From an uncultured Sphingomonadaceae bacterium (GTDB lineage: Bacteria > Pseudomonadota > Alphaproteobacteria > Sphingomonadales > Sphingomonadaceae): a stretch of DNA of 41,855 nucleotides. Below are positions 27,855 to 36,557 of this stretch, piece by piece. The stretch covers positions 1-41,855 of the forward strand of contig CANLBM010000022.1 in NCBI GenBank assembly GCA_947488845.1, given 5' to 3'. The notes beneath the pieces were generated by a model. It did no database searches, was not told where the DNA came from, and saw only the letters and a list, made by a program, of their open reading frames with translations. The translations under genes were made by a program, and so were the position numbers. Position 1 is the first letter of the stretch. Every line of letters begins with the position of its first letter.

Positions 27855-28589
27855 ATGAGCGAGAAGGTCAAAAAAACAATAGGTTGCGGTATTTCAGAGC
27901 GGTCAGTAGACCAAAGCCCCATTGACCTCTCTAGTGCTGAAGGAAACGAAGAGCTTAAGAATTTTTTCATGCGGCAAGGTGAGAAACGTGACAGACCGTG
28001 GTCGTTACATAAAGAGTTAATCGAGTCCTTCTCCATTAGATATGCGGAAATTCTAGAATCTGCGATGTCCAAATACCCCGATCCACCCAATGATGGTTCG
28101 GTTGACGATCGTGCAAAGTATGCAGTCAACGCGAACGCTAGGGAGCAGCGGTTCTTCAGGGCTCGCGAGATGGAAGGCTGGTATGTCCGATATATCACTA
28201 AACTAGCGAGCGCGGTCGAGAAAAACGTGGCGGATGATGCAGTCTGGGACGCAGCGGCAAACTGCATCGATTTGGGTATGCTGATCAGCGAATTTGTAAT
28301 TTCCAGTGAGTGGAATGAACACGCTATCTATGGACGGACGCAAAAAGAACAAGATTTAAACCGTGCTGCAAATGCGCGTGGCTGGTCATCCGAGAAGCGA
28401 ACCGAATGCTTTGAAAGGCATTTTATGAATGGAAAAAATTCGGCCTGCCCAACCAAAGAAGCTGCCTACCAATTGGTTGTCGATGAAGAGTGCATCGACA
28501 ATGTTCCGCGCACGATCTCATTGAGCCAAGTAAAAACAGACATCCTTGAGTATAAGAAAACTCAAAAATACCGAGATAAATTTGGATGA
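27855..28589 (+). CDS. Hypothetical protein (orphan, AT-rich)
   Basis: This is a 244-aa protein. I prefer ATG 27855 (MSEKVKKTIGCG), preceded by GGAG at 10 nt, over the GTG at 27768. It is soluble, charged and predicted mostly helical, with no signal or TM segment and no motif I recognise. Composition is visibly AT-richer than the chromosomal genes to the left, as in the next three genes, suggesting transfer. It is separated by 78 bp from the excisionase-like gene. Confidence 0.6.
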   Translation: MSEKVKKTIGCGISERSVDQSPIDLSSAEGNEELKNFFMRQGEKRDRPWSLHKELIESFSIRYAEILESAMSKYPDPPNDGSVDDRAKYAVNANAREQRFFRAREMEGWYVRYITKLASAVEKNVADDAVWDAAANCIDLGMLISEFVISSEWNEHAIYGRTQKEQDLNRAANARGWSSEKRTECFERHFMNGKNSACPTKEAAYQLVVDEECIDNVPRTISLSQVKTDILEYKKTQKYRDKFG

Positions 28590-28667
28590 AGGTTTGGACT
28601 GCTAGTGGACAGTCCAGAAAGCGTCCTATTACTGAGTAGCCCTTCTTAATAAAAGGGAACTCAACGC

Positions 28668-28871
28668 ATGAGCCAACACGCGAACAAAAGCCCGTTCTTA
28701 AACCAGATCGAATTGAGCCGACGTTGGTTCATATCACCCCGAACATTGGAACGTTGGCGATATGAGCGTAAGCTTCCGAGCTATATCAAAATTGGCAATC
28801 GAGTGTTGTATCGTCTTGAAGAAGTCGAGCGGTGCGAGGCATTAAAGGAGAAAAATGGTGAACCTTGGTGA
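28668..28871 (+). CDS. Excisionase/AlpA-like helix-turn-helix protein
   Basis: This is a 67-aa MerR-type HTH_17 protein. LNQIELSRRWFISPRTLERW forms the helix-turn-helix, followed by a KIGNRVLYRLEEVERCE wing. Proteins of this size act as recombination directionality factors or regulators in integrative elements, and an integrase is present at 40.4-41.6 kb. Its stop overlaps the GTG of the next gene as GTGA, so the two are coupled. Confidence 0.8.
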   Translation: MSQHANKSPFLNQIELSRRWFISPRTLERWRYERKLPSYIKIGNRVLYRLEEVERCEALKEKNGEPW

Positions 28872-29932
28872 CCGCTTCAACTATCAGCTTGGCTGTGGCA
28901 AATTATCATGTCGAGCACCTGGAAGGTCCCGCAAAGCAAGGTATTAAGGCATCCGAGAGTTTCTCTCAGAATGCCAAACATGGGGCATTAGATTGGTCAC
29001 GCAAAATCAATGTCGGCAACTCTCGCGCTCGACAAGTGCTGATGGTGATGTCGATCGCGGGTAATTTGTCGCATAACGTCTTTATGGCGCTTGGAACGAT
29101 CAAGCAAGAGACGGAGTTAACGTTAGCTACCATCCGCAAAGCCATTCAGCAGCTTCTCGATATCAATGCGATAACAGAAATGCCATCGAGAAGCGGCGGC
29201 GTCCGGAGGTTCCGTATTAATGTTCATTACGTTGATGGGGTAGCAAGTTTGCCGGGATCCTGTTTACGTAGGGAGGGGGCTAGCAAGTTTGCTACCCAGA
29301 ATCTTAATGAATCTAAATCAATAAAAAAAGAAGATTCAAAATTTGATTATTATTTTGGTAGCTCTGCGTTGCCTAGTTCGTGGGGGCCTCTTTGGCAGGA
29401 TTATGTTAAAAAACGAACTAGTGAAGGAAATCGTCTCACCAAGAGTACCGCAAATGAATTCCTCTCCATTCTACGACGTCTGGACGCCGGGAAAAGACCT
29501 GTACAGCTCATTTTAAGAGACGCGATAGAGCGAGGATGGAAAGCGTTTGACGAAGCAAAGATCTTGAGCAAACCTCGTTATGCCCCATCTAGTCTTTCTC
29601 CGACGGCGAAAAAAACACCGGGCAAATCTATTGCAAAAGAAACCGTTTTTGAGCCGGTGAAGGAGCAGAGAGAAGAAGATCCATTTTTCATCGACCTGCG
29701 ATCGTACCTTCGACAATCCTATCAACATGCTTTGACTTGGCTCGATAGCTCAGCTTTCAAATTCGCTGATCCAGGTCTTGAGATTTTTGTTTCAATCGGA
29801 AACAAAGACAAGGTCGAATTCCTGAAAAGCCGCTTTATTGAGCCAGCGATGGAGGCGTTGGGAAGGCCTGTCAGATGGATAACTGTGAACGTATCTCGGC
29901 CAGCAACAAAGCGGCAGGGGTTTAATGCATGA
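28868..29932 (+). CDS. Winged-helix protein with DnaA-N-like C-terminus, possible replication factor
   Basis: This is a 354-aa protein. The start is GTG 28868 overlapping the previous stop (TTG 28865 also possible). Residues about 55-125 (RARQVLMVMSIAGNLSHNVF, then LTLATIRKAIQQLLDINAI) look like a HTH_36-type winged helix. A flexible KK/SP-rich linker follows. The last 75 residues (FIDLRSYLRQSYQHALTWLD...LEIFVSIGNKDKVEFLKSRF) resemble the DnaA N-terminal fold. That combination suggests a replication-initiation or helicase-loading factor of a mobile element, which is inference. It overlaps the next gene by four bases. Confidence 0.5.
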   Translation: MTASTISLAVANYHVEHLEGPAKQGIKASESFSQNAKHGALDWSRKINVGNSRARQVLMVMSIAGNLSHNVFMALGTIKQETELTLATIRKAIQQLLDINAITEMPSRSGGVRRFRINVHYVDGVASLPGSCLRREGASKFATQNLNESKSIKKEDSKFDYYFGSSALPSSWGPLWQDYVKKRTSEGNRLTKSTANEFLSILRRLDAGKRPVQLILRDAIERGWKAFDEAKILSKPRYAPSSLSPTAKKTPGKSIAKETVFEPVKEQREEDPFFIDLRSYLRQSYQHALTWLDSSAFKFADPGLEIFVSIGNKDKVEFLKSRFIEPAMEALGRPVRWITVNVSRPATKRQGFNA

Positions 29933-30762
29933 ACCTCGATGGCAACACTATGAAGACGGTACTATGCCGAGATTGCAGCCTTCCATTCGTTCGAACAACA
30001 AAACAAGTGCTATGTGAGATCTGTCGCTCTCAAAGGCAGGTGATCGTGCGACGTAAGCGTAAAGCAAAGCGTGAAGCAACGCGTGACGCAATGCGTGTAG
30101 CATCCGTGCCAGTAATCTGTGCGAATTGTAGAAAAGCATTCAAAGGCAAGTATTTCAATGAGCGGCGGTTTTGCTCAAGGACATGCTTGTCCGTTTGGCA
30201 CCGCAAACATCGGCGTGCTAGATGCATTCGGAATGTTGTGTACAATTGCGGATATCGGAGTTGTCTACACCTAGCAACTTGTCCTTGTGGCTCTCGATAT
30301 CTCCGTAAGCGACATCATCGAAATTGGTGTCCTGGTTGTACCGCCAGTAGACGTGAAACATTCATCACTAAGCGATCTAATCGTCGAAAGCCTGGAGGAA
30401 ACATTGCTTGCGGAGAGTGCTCTATTACCTTCATGCGGATGAAACTTGAAAGGACGTGCCCCGATTGTAAGCAAAAACACCGACGGATCCGAGCTTCTAT
30501 TTCTAAGTATAAGGCGAGAAAGGGAACTGGCTCGATTGCTGAAGTTGATCCTCTTTGGATATTGCTGCGCGACAGACATATTTGTCAGGTGTGCAAAGAA
30601 CAACTTAATGCGAGTGAGAGAGGCTCAAATACCGACTCCGCTCCGGAGGTTACTTATCGTATCGCGGTGGCTGCTGGGGGCGATCATTCTGAAGATAACC
30701 TTCGTTGCCTGTGCAGAAAATGTAATATCAATAAATCCAATATCGGATGGCTGAGTACTTGA
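29929..30762 (+). CDS. Multi-zinc-ribbon HNH-endonuclease-like protein
   Basis: This is a 277-aa protein. Five or more CxxC knuckles occur in the first 200 residues (CRDCSLPF/CEIC, CANCRKAF/CSRTC, CPCGSRY/CPGC, CGECSITF/CPDC), between strongly basic stretches. The C-terminus is an HNH-type fold: CQVC, then AGGDHSEDNLRCLCRKCN and INKSN. The normal DH before the helix reads TY (VTYRIAVAAGG), so the catalytic metal-site His is missing unless replaced nearby. It may be a DNA-binding protein or decayed nuclease. ATG 29929 overlaps the previous stop. Confidence 0.65.
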   Translation: MNLDGNTMKTVLCRDCSLPFVRTTKQVLCEICRSQRQVIVRRKRKAKREATRDAMRVASVPVICANCRKAFKGKYFNERRFCSRTCLSVWHRKHRRARCIRNVVYNCGYRSCLHLATCPCGSRYLRKRHHRNWCPGCTASRRETFITKRSNRRKPGGNIACGECSITFMRMKLERTCPDCKQKHRRIRASISKYKARKGTGSIAEVDPLWILLRDRHICQVCKEQLNASERGSNTDSAPEVTYRIAVAAGGDHSEDNLRCLCRKCNINKSNIGWLST

Positions 30763-31182
30763 GGGTAGGGCGGGGTATGTATACCTCAGATGATCGTGGT
30801 TGTAGACCGGCGTGGGACTAAAAAAAGCAAATCAGCGAAACTTTAACAGGGGGGTGAGCAGAGAGTCCCGAAGCGTTAATCTGAGCCCGGTCGCGTAGAT
30901 ATGGCGCTTAAAACTACCTGTTATTGATCGTCGAGAAGCTGGATGACAGCTGAAATTCGATGGGAATTTTCGGCGGCATTTGGGCCGGATGTAGGCAGTC
31001 AGCTTTCATGCTTGAATCGTTAGCAGCGGACATTGGCTGCGACCGCTACGAATCTTTAGTACTGGGTCTTTGTGAATTGCCGAATCTCCCTGTGTGAAAA
31101 GCAGGGTCACGTTCGATTTCTTCGCAAATCTGTTGATTGCGAAACGAGACATTTACCATTCAAGCGCTAATGTCATGTTACT
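30763..31182. other. Gene-less stretch with a repeat-like module
   Basis: About 420 bp with no supported gene. Around 30968-31058 it includes sequence reminiscent of the dispersed repeat (GGCGGCATTTGGGCCGG and AGCGGACATTGGCTGCGACCG). The rest is featureless by eye. It should contain the promoter for the gene at 31183. Confidence 0.45.
30968..31058. repeat. Dispersed intergenic repeat, copy G (weak)
   Basis: Two modules (GGCATTTGGGCCGG and AGCGGACATTGG) match the family layout only loosely. Confidence 0.3.
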
Positions 31183-31722
31183 ATGATGCACGGCTCTACC
31201 GACATGTGGAACAACGACAACGCTATCTACGATGATGGCGAGTGGATTACTTGGACCGAGATCAATTCGCATCTCGCGCAGTTGGAGTTCGAAGCTCGGT
31301 TCCCGAACCTCAATGTCGATCTGGTTCCGATTTTCCAAGACTTGCTTGCGGTGGCTCAGGATTACCACGACCTCACCGGCAGCCACCTACAGGTCTACGG
31401 CGATCTCGGTGAACTCTATGGTGCGATCACTCACGGTATCAAACTCCACCGCAATTACGCGCAAGGGTCGGACGGCAAGCTTGGCAACCATTTCGTCGAG
31501 GTGAAGACCATCACCCCGTTCAAGAGCAACGACACCATCACACTCAACCTCAAGCGCAACTTCAGCAAGGTGCTGATTGTGAAGATTGACGCCGACTTCG
31601 AGGTGCAAAGCAGGCTCATCGATCGCAAATCTCTGCCCAAAATGAAGGGCGATACACTACGGCTGAACTGGGCCGACCTCGTATCCGAGTCCGACAACTC
31701 GATCACCAGAAAAACACCATAA
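31183..31722 (+). CDS. Small PD-(D/E)XK nuclease-like protein
   Basis: This is a 179-aa protein. An acidic N-terminal half (WTEINSHLAQLEFEARFPNL) is followed by a helix GELYGAITHG and then D97-GKLGNHFV-E106-V-K108, a good PD-(D/E)XK arrangement, with strands to NLKRNFSKVLIVKID. This is the fold of restriction and repair nucleases, and the partner and target are unknown. No methyltransferase is beside it. It lies just upstream of the Lamassu-like operon but is 173 bp away and may be independent. The start could also be the ATG seven codons in. The 173 bp that follow carry an open frame (KLLAYAEILEGRSALATI) that could be a frameshifted tail. Confidence 0.55.
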   Translation: MMHGSTDMWNNDNAIYDDGEWITWTEINSHLAQLEFEARFPNLNVDLVPIFQDLLAVAQDYHDLTGSHLQVYGDLGELYGAITHGIKLHRNYAQGSDGKLGNHFVEVKTITPFKSNDTITLNLKRNFSKVLIVKIDADFEVQSRLIDRKSLPKMKGDTLRLNWADLVSESDNSITRKTP

Positions 31723-31895
31723 GTTGCTTGCCTATGCCGAGATTCTCGAGGGTCGCAGCGCGCTGGCAACTATCGCGCCCTCTACACCAGGACCTGGGCC
31801 GCTAACGGAAATACCGGTTCTTGGGATTGTGATCCGAAAGCAAATACTTCACAACCAGTGACAAAGTTGCTATTTGTTGCCCACCAATAGATCCT

Positions 31896-33239
31896 TTGGA
31901 GTACTTTCTGGCCCTTTCCGAGATACTAAGGACCCGGCTTCTCACCAGCCTGGCGGCAAGAAACCTCGTTACTCTAACGGGGGCGGGCCTTTCGCGGCCC
32001 GCACCAAGTAATCTCATGCTAGCAGCCCAAGTGTCGCAACACTGCTATCATGAACATCTACCCATTGAAGCGCTGCCCCCAGAGTTGGAATGGGATATCG
32101 ACGCCCTGTCTGGTCATTTCTACGCCGATGGAAGATTTCATGACTATTTCATCAATCGGCTTGTGCCATGGGGGGAATTGGCTGGCCGGCCAAATGAGGG
32201 GCACGCCGCCATCGCGGATTTCTTGCTGACTGGAGCATCGCCCTCTTCCTTGACAGCAAATTTTGATACTCTGGTCGAGCAATGGGCCGATCGCCACAAG
32301 GTGGATCTGCGCGGCGCCCTAAACGGTATTGAAGCAACTCAGTTCTCAGCGGCTTCAAGCCCACTCCTAAAGTTTCATGGTTGTATGAACAGAAGCTGCC
32401 GCTCCGACACTTTATGGACGCGTGGTCAGCTGGCGGAACAACAGGTGCAAGACCGCATAAATTCGTGCCGAGCATGGATGTCATTGAACCTACCCGGAAA
32501 AGACCTTCTGATCGTGGGCTTCTGGACAGACTGGGGGTATTTGAATGAGGTGTTAGCGAGCCTCCTTGAAGAACAAGCTCCGGCGTCGGTGACGGTAATC
32601 GATTCACAAAAAACGGACCGCCTTATGGAAAAGGCAGCGGGACTGTGGGGCATCCTTTCAGGACTGCCAGGTTTCGAGCATGTCGAAATGGAGAGCGACC
32701 AAGCGCTGACGGAACTGCGCGAAGTATTTTCGCAATCCTGGGTTCGCAGACAAAATGTTAGCGGCGCTCAAATCTACGCTGACGAGACGGGGGGCGAAGA
32801 AGTGGAAGCGGCCAGCCTTGCTTGCCCAGCAGTGGATTGCCTGGATCTTTATGACATTCGGCGCGATGGCGAAGGCGTCGCCTACGATCGCGCAGCTAGA
32901 ACTTCGATCCCCGACCATAGCGCGGGTCGTGTTGCCTATGTGCGACTTAAGTTGCTAGGGGCAGGGGCAACGACCGACGGTCCTTATCTCTCTCTCAATG
33001 ATCGCGCCATTCGTGTGGTCAATTGTGCAAATATGTCGATCAGCCGACTTCGTGAGAAATATAACGAAGCACCTAGTGGTCGAGGCGCAGATCTGGTGAT
33101 TTGCGCAGGTGCCACGGGCAAAGGGACCACTGAAAATATCGTTCGCGGGGGCGGTTCCAACTCACTCATAGGCGCGACGCATGGCGGGAACGTCATGTGG
33201 GCCACTGAGGAAGAAGGTTTTGCGGAGCTAGGTATATGA
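31896..33239 (+). CDS. lmuA: Lamassu-type effector LmuA with Sir2 domain
   Basis: This is a 447-aa protein. Residues about 20-270 form a SIR2-like domain: GAG motif T28-G-A-G-L-S33, N122 and D124 in TANFD, and H161 in LKFHG, the residues expected of an NAD-hydrolysing Sir2. The C-terminal part (about 280-447) is the adaptor region. In known Lamassu systems the effector is released or activated by the SMC-like partner on sensing phage or plasmid DNA ends, and Sir2 versions deplete NAD. The start is TTG 31896 (MEYFLALSEI), with no good ribosome-binding site; no ATG precedes the Sir2 motif. Its stop overlaps the next start by four bases. Confidence 0.82.
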   Translation: MEYFLALSEILRTRLLTSLAARNLVTLTGAGLSRPAPSNLMLAAQVSQHCYHEHLPIEALPPELEWDIDALSGHFYADGRFHDYFINRLVPWGELAGRPNEGHAAIADFLLTGASPSSLTANFDTLVEQWADRHKVDLRGALNGIEATQFSAASSPLLKFHGCMNRSCRSDTLWTRGQLAEQQVQDRINSCRAWMSLNLPGKDLLIVGFWTDWGYLNEVLASLLEEQAPASVTVIDSQKTDRLMEKAAGLWGILSGLPGFEHVEMESDQALTELREVFSQSWVRRQNVSGAQIYADETGGEEVEAASLACPAVDCLDLYDIRRDGEGVAYDRAARTSIPDHSAGRVAYVRLKLLGAGATTDGPYLSLNDRAIRVVNCANMSISRLREKYNEAPSGRGADLVICAGATGKGTTENIVRGGGSNSLIGATHGGNVMWATEEEGFAELGI

Positions 33240-33775
33240 TTGATCTATTGGAAACTGCTTCTGATCTTCTGGAGCAAGCAAAATATCACACATGGACGAT
33301 GTCTCTTGGCACTCGCCAAAGTCTTGGGTTCGAGGATGAGAATATCCTGGGAATTGCTGTATCCTTTGACCTTCCTGAAGATCTAATAAAAGAATGGAAT
33401 AGGGTCGAAGATACGGTGCTGGCTCGATTTGGGAACGATTTTCGACAGGCTGGTGAGAAAGCGTGGAACGTATACTGCGTGTTTCTTACCTCTCAGGAAC
33501 CCACAGAGGTTCAGGCACGGTCAATTCGCGCAATCGAGGAAGATCTTCGACAGACACGAAAATTGGCCGGACATTCGCTTAACTCCCGCGAGTTAGTTCG
33601 TTCTGCACTGCTGCCCATTCTCCCGCTCGGACCGCGGCCGCAATTGACTGCGGTCGACGCGAGCGAGCGTCTCGCCAAGAGAATTGAGAATTTGGCTCCT
33701 GGTATGGCCCGCCTAGTTTTGGATGAGGAGACCTCGGCGGCTCAACTCTTGGCGCAGCTCGGAACCAGATCATGA
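33236..33775 (+). CDS. lmuC: Lamassu-type middle component LmuC
   Basis: This is a 179-aa, largely helical protein with no recognisable catalytic motif. Its size and position between a Sir2 effector and an SMC-like ATPase fit LmuC (the DdmB equivalent), which bridges effector and ATPase. The start ATG overlaps lmuA by four bases and its stop overlaps lmuB by four (ATGA). The assignment depends on context rather than on a motif. Confidence 0.7.
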   Translation: MIDLLETASDLLEQAKYHTWTMSLGTRQSLGFEDENILGIAVSFDLPEDLIKEWNRVEDTVLARFGNDFRQAGEKAWNVYCVFLTSQEPTEVQARSIRAIEEDLRQTRKLAGHSLNSRELVRSALLPILPLGPRPQLTAVDASERLAKRIENLAPGMARLVLDEETSAAQLLAQLGTRS

Positions 33776-35811
33776 AAATCGAATATGTTGAGATAGCTGG
33801 TTTTCGGAGCTGCCGCGACCGTTTGCGGGTTCAGTTCGGAACTGGGCTTACTGTCATAACAGGGAGGAACGGCGTTGGCAAAAGCACCATTATGGATGCA
33901 ATCGAGTATGTCCTTACCGGTACAATCAGCAAGTATAAGGTAGAAAAAGCCAAAGGGGGCGGACTGGTTGATCATACTTGGTGGTTGGGCGACCAAGCGG
34001 CAGCCGAAGCATTCGTTGAAGTTGGGTTTCTAAACGAGTTTGGTCATAGCTTTGTTGTTCGGCGAACCCCGGCAGGTTTGGAGAGCCAAGTTGATGATCT
34101 AACCGACCTTCTGCTGGCAAAAGAGAGAGATGCTTCCCTGAGCCTTTCGAAGCTCTGTCAAACAATGATCATCCGGGATGAACAGATATCGGAGTTGAGT
34201 CTCGATCTGTCGGAGAGAGATAGGTTTAAAGCAGTCTTAGACGCAATTTCACCCGATACCGCTCCCGACGTAGCCATCAAGCTGGACGAGGTCGTGAAAC
34301 TAGCGAATACTGAGCTTAAAAATACTGAAGATGAGCAGGGTGACCTAAAGGCTAGACTCGCTCGCACACTGGACGAGGTGGCAAACCTCAGAGGATCTTT
34401 GCCTGGCCAAGAAGCACTTCAATCTGCTGAAAACGACCGTCAGCTGGCAGCATCTGACCTTCGTGAATTAGTCCCTTCCCTCAACTTTGATCGGGCCTCT
34501 GCTCTCCCTCAGTTAGCGAGCTATTTTACCGTAGCAAGGGAGTTGAGAACGAACCTTGACGCGCAGATTCGGCAATTTGTAGACGCTGCCGAATTGGAGA
34601 AAGAGATTGCTGGATTGGTCGAATTTCTACGCGGCGAAGCTGACAAAATAGAGGGTCTAAGGGAGCATCAGCAGCGTATTACGGGCGAGACAGAAAACTT
34701 GTCAGGGGCTTCCAAGGCCTACGAGCATTTGGCTACTTTACTGGAGCACGGCGAAAGCTATGGCCTTGAAGAAGGGCACTGCCCTCTCTGTGACGCTGCT
34801 CGGACTTCGCAAGAGTTCGAAGAATCTATTGCAAACCAAAGGAAGAAAGTGGGCCAGGTTGCGCAGCAGCTCGCGAAAGCTCAAGCGCGCCTGAGCGAAC
34901 TAGAGAACGAGCTTAAAACGGCGAACGATAGATTTTCTGAAGCGGAAGCGAAGAATAAACTGCTCCAGGCAACTTTGAAGAACCAAGAGGCTGAGAGAGC
35001 AAAAATACATAATCAGGCAGTGGCCCTTGGGTTGGCCGATTTCACGAATGATATTCTCGGTCTCGATGAACGATTGGAGCAGATCCGAACGATTGGCTCA
35101 CGACTTAGAGAAAGTGAAGCAAGGCTCTCCTCGATCCAGTCCGCTTCCAGGATTGAGCACCTTGAGACCGAAACTGCGCAAATAAGGTCTCGTATCGATG
35201 AACTTGCTGGACAAGTCGCCGCGAGACGTGCCACCCTGGACCGAGCGGAAAGCCTCAATGATCTCGCCAAAGCTTTCCCAAAGGAGATACTCGAAGAGCA
35301 GTTCGAGACGGTGATGCCGCTCTTGAAAGAGTTGTACAGGAGATTGAGGCCTCACCTAGATTGGCGCGAGATTGACTACAGTTTCGGTGGACGGGTCATG
35401 GCATCGCTCAATTTTCAGGTGGGTGAGGGCAAGAACCCTCAATTTCTCTTCAGCAGCGGACAGCGCAGGGCAACTGGCCTAGCGTTCCTTCTTTCAGTAC
35501 ACCTTTCCCGCCAGTGGGCTTCTCTTAAGACCTTGATGCTTGATGACCCAGTGCAACACATCGACGACTATCGTGCATTGAACCTAGTCGAGGTTCTTGC
35601 TGCGATACGTCGAGAGAACCGACAAATCATTGTTGCGGTCGAGGATGCCTCCTTAGCCGAACTTCTCGGGAGGAGGCTTAGAGGGTCGCAGTCGGACAGT
35701 GACTTATTCTATGTCATCGGAACTGGGGAGCATGGTGGAAGCGTGATCCGACAGCGAAGAAACCTGCCCCCGTTAAGTGAGTCAGTTTTGGCTCCTAAGA
35801 TCGCTTCCTGA
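33772..35811 (+). CDS. lmuB: Lamassu-type SMC-like ATPase LmuB
   Basis: This is a 679-aa Rad50/SMC-type ATPase. Walker A is G31-RNGVGKST; long coiled coils flank a zinc hook with C337-P-L-C340; the C-terminal lobe has the ABC signature SSGQRRA (S562-G-Q) and Walker B LMLDDP (D591, D592) followed by VQHIDDYRALNLVEVL, wording typical of Lamassu ATPases. The second acidic residue of Walker B is Asp rather than Glu. The ATPase is thought to recognise DNA ends or replication intermediates and to unleash the effector. It is the last gene of the three-gene overlapping operon. Confidence 0.88.
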   Translation: MKIEYVEIAGFRSCRDRLRVQFGTGLTVITGRNGVGKSTIMDAIEYVLTGTISKYKVEKAKGGGLVDHTWWLGDQAAAEAFVEVGFLNEFGHSFVVRRTPAGLESQVDDLTDLLLAKERDASLSLSKLCQTMIIRDEQISELSLDLSERDRFKAVLDAISPDTAPDVAIKLDEVVKLANTELKNTEDEQGDLKARLARTLDEVANLRGSLPGQEALQSAENDRQLAASDLRELVPSLNFDRASALPQLASYFTVARELRTNLDAQIRQFVDAAELEKEIAGLVEFLRGEADKIEGLREHQQRITGETENLSGASKAYEHLATLLEHGESYGLEEGHCPLCDAARTSQEFEESIANQRKKVGQVAQQLAKAQARLSELENELKTANDRFSEAEAKNKLLQATLKNQEAERAKIHNQAVALGLADFTNDILGLDERLEQIRTIGSRLRESEARLSSIQSASRIEHLETETAQIRSRIDELAGQVAARRATLDRAESLNDLAKAFPKEILEEQFETVMPLLKELYRRLRPHLDWREIDYSFGGRVMASLNFQVGEGKNPQFLFSSGQRRATGLAFLLSVHLSRQWASLKTLMLDDPVQHIDDYRALNLVEVLAAIRRENRQIIVAVEDASLAELLGRRLRGSQSDSDLFYVIGTGEHGGSVIRQRRNLPPLSESVLAPKIAS

Positions 35812-36413
35812 TCGCGGCGAATTTTACCATAATAGTGTGGCGATAAACTCTCTCGAAGCCTCTTCCAATGCTTCACATCAAACTGCGCGGAGTGAACCAG
35901 CAATTTTGCATTTGCCCCCTCCCGTTGCCGGTCCCGGCATAATTGCTCACACACGCAGGATTCGCCAAATTGCTGCTGACGAATGCAAGTTCGTTCAATG
36001 GTCGCTTTAAAGGAGTTTGCGAATTAGCGGGAATATCCAAAATTGGGCGCGTTTCAGACCGGCGGTAATTGGACCGATTGCCGAATGGCGGCTTTCAGCT
36101 TCGCAGTTGCAAATAGCTGCCATTCGCGGCATCAGCGCCGAGATACCCTTCCGCCGACATCGCCGTCATTCACGATGCATTCTAAGGCTGTCAAAATTGC
36201 CCTACGTACATGGCGGCAAACTGGCTTTGAGGAGACCAGCAGGTTCTTAAAGTCCGTCGACAAAGCAGTGTTCGCCATCCCCACCACGGTGCTGCGACTG
36301 TACTACCTGTTTGTCTTTCCGTCTGCTAAGTATGCGCACCAACCTAGCGCACTAATGCTGAGAGAATATATGATTGTTTTGTTTTGTGCGGCCGAGAAAA
36401 ATAAGATGGTCTC
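35812..36413. other. Gap between Lamassu operon and nuclease-HEPN operon, with repeat copy E
   Basis: No supported gene is seen. Repeat copy E occupies 36041-36095. An 80-residue frame (ATG 36175 to 36417) ends in an ATGA overlap with the next small ORF, but its composition is not convincing. An AT-rich stretch (36360-36400) just before the next gene may hold a promoter. Confidence 0.45.
36041..36095. repeat. Dispersed intergenic repeat, copy E
   Basis: The modules AATTGGGCGCGTTTCAGACC, GGTAATTGGACCG and GCCGAATGGCGGC follow the same order as copy C at 17040-17099. Confidence 0.6.
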
Positions 36414-36554
36414 ATGAAACTGACCGGACTTCTTCAGCGCTTCGAACGCTATTTTCGGCGTGACCGCGGCTTGAAGGATCTCGCTGCAAGCTCGAGGGAG
36501 TGGCCTGGCATGATCGAGATCTATCTCTCCAACCGCCGCGCCGCCTCAGCCTGA
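36414..36554 (+). CDS. 46-residue basic ORF heading the nuclease-HEPN operon
   Basis: ATG 36414 to TGA 36554 encodes 46 residues (MKLTGLLQRFERYFRRDRGL, then DLAASSREWPGMIEIYLSNR). It ends 3 bp before the nuclease-like gene and shares its higher GC, so it is probably the first gene of that operon. It could be a real small regulator or the stump of a longer gene; I cannot tell. Confidence 0.5.
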   Translation: MKLTGLLQRFERYFRRDRGLKDLAASSREWPGMIEIYLSNRRAASA

Positions 36555-36557
36555 GCG

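Noticed and set aside
31183..31722. Type II restriction-modification system
   Set aside because: A nuclease motif is present but no methyltransferase gene occurs anywhere in the neighbourhood.
36175..36417. 80-codon ORF overlapping the 46-aa gene by ATGA
   Set aside because: Overlaps poorly coding-like sequence next to repeat copy E, has no ribosome-binding site and no recognisable motif.
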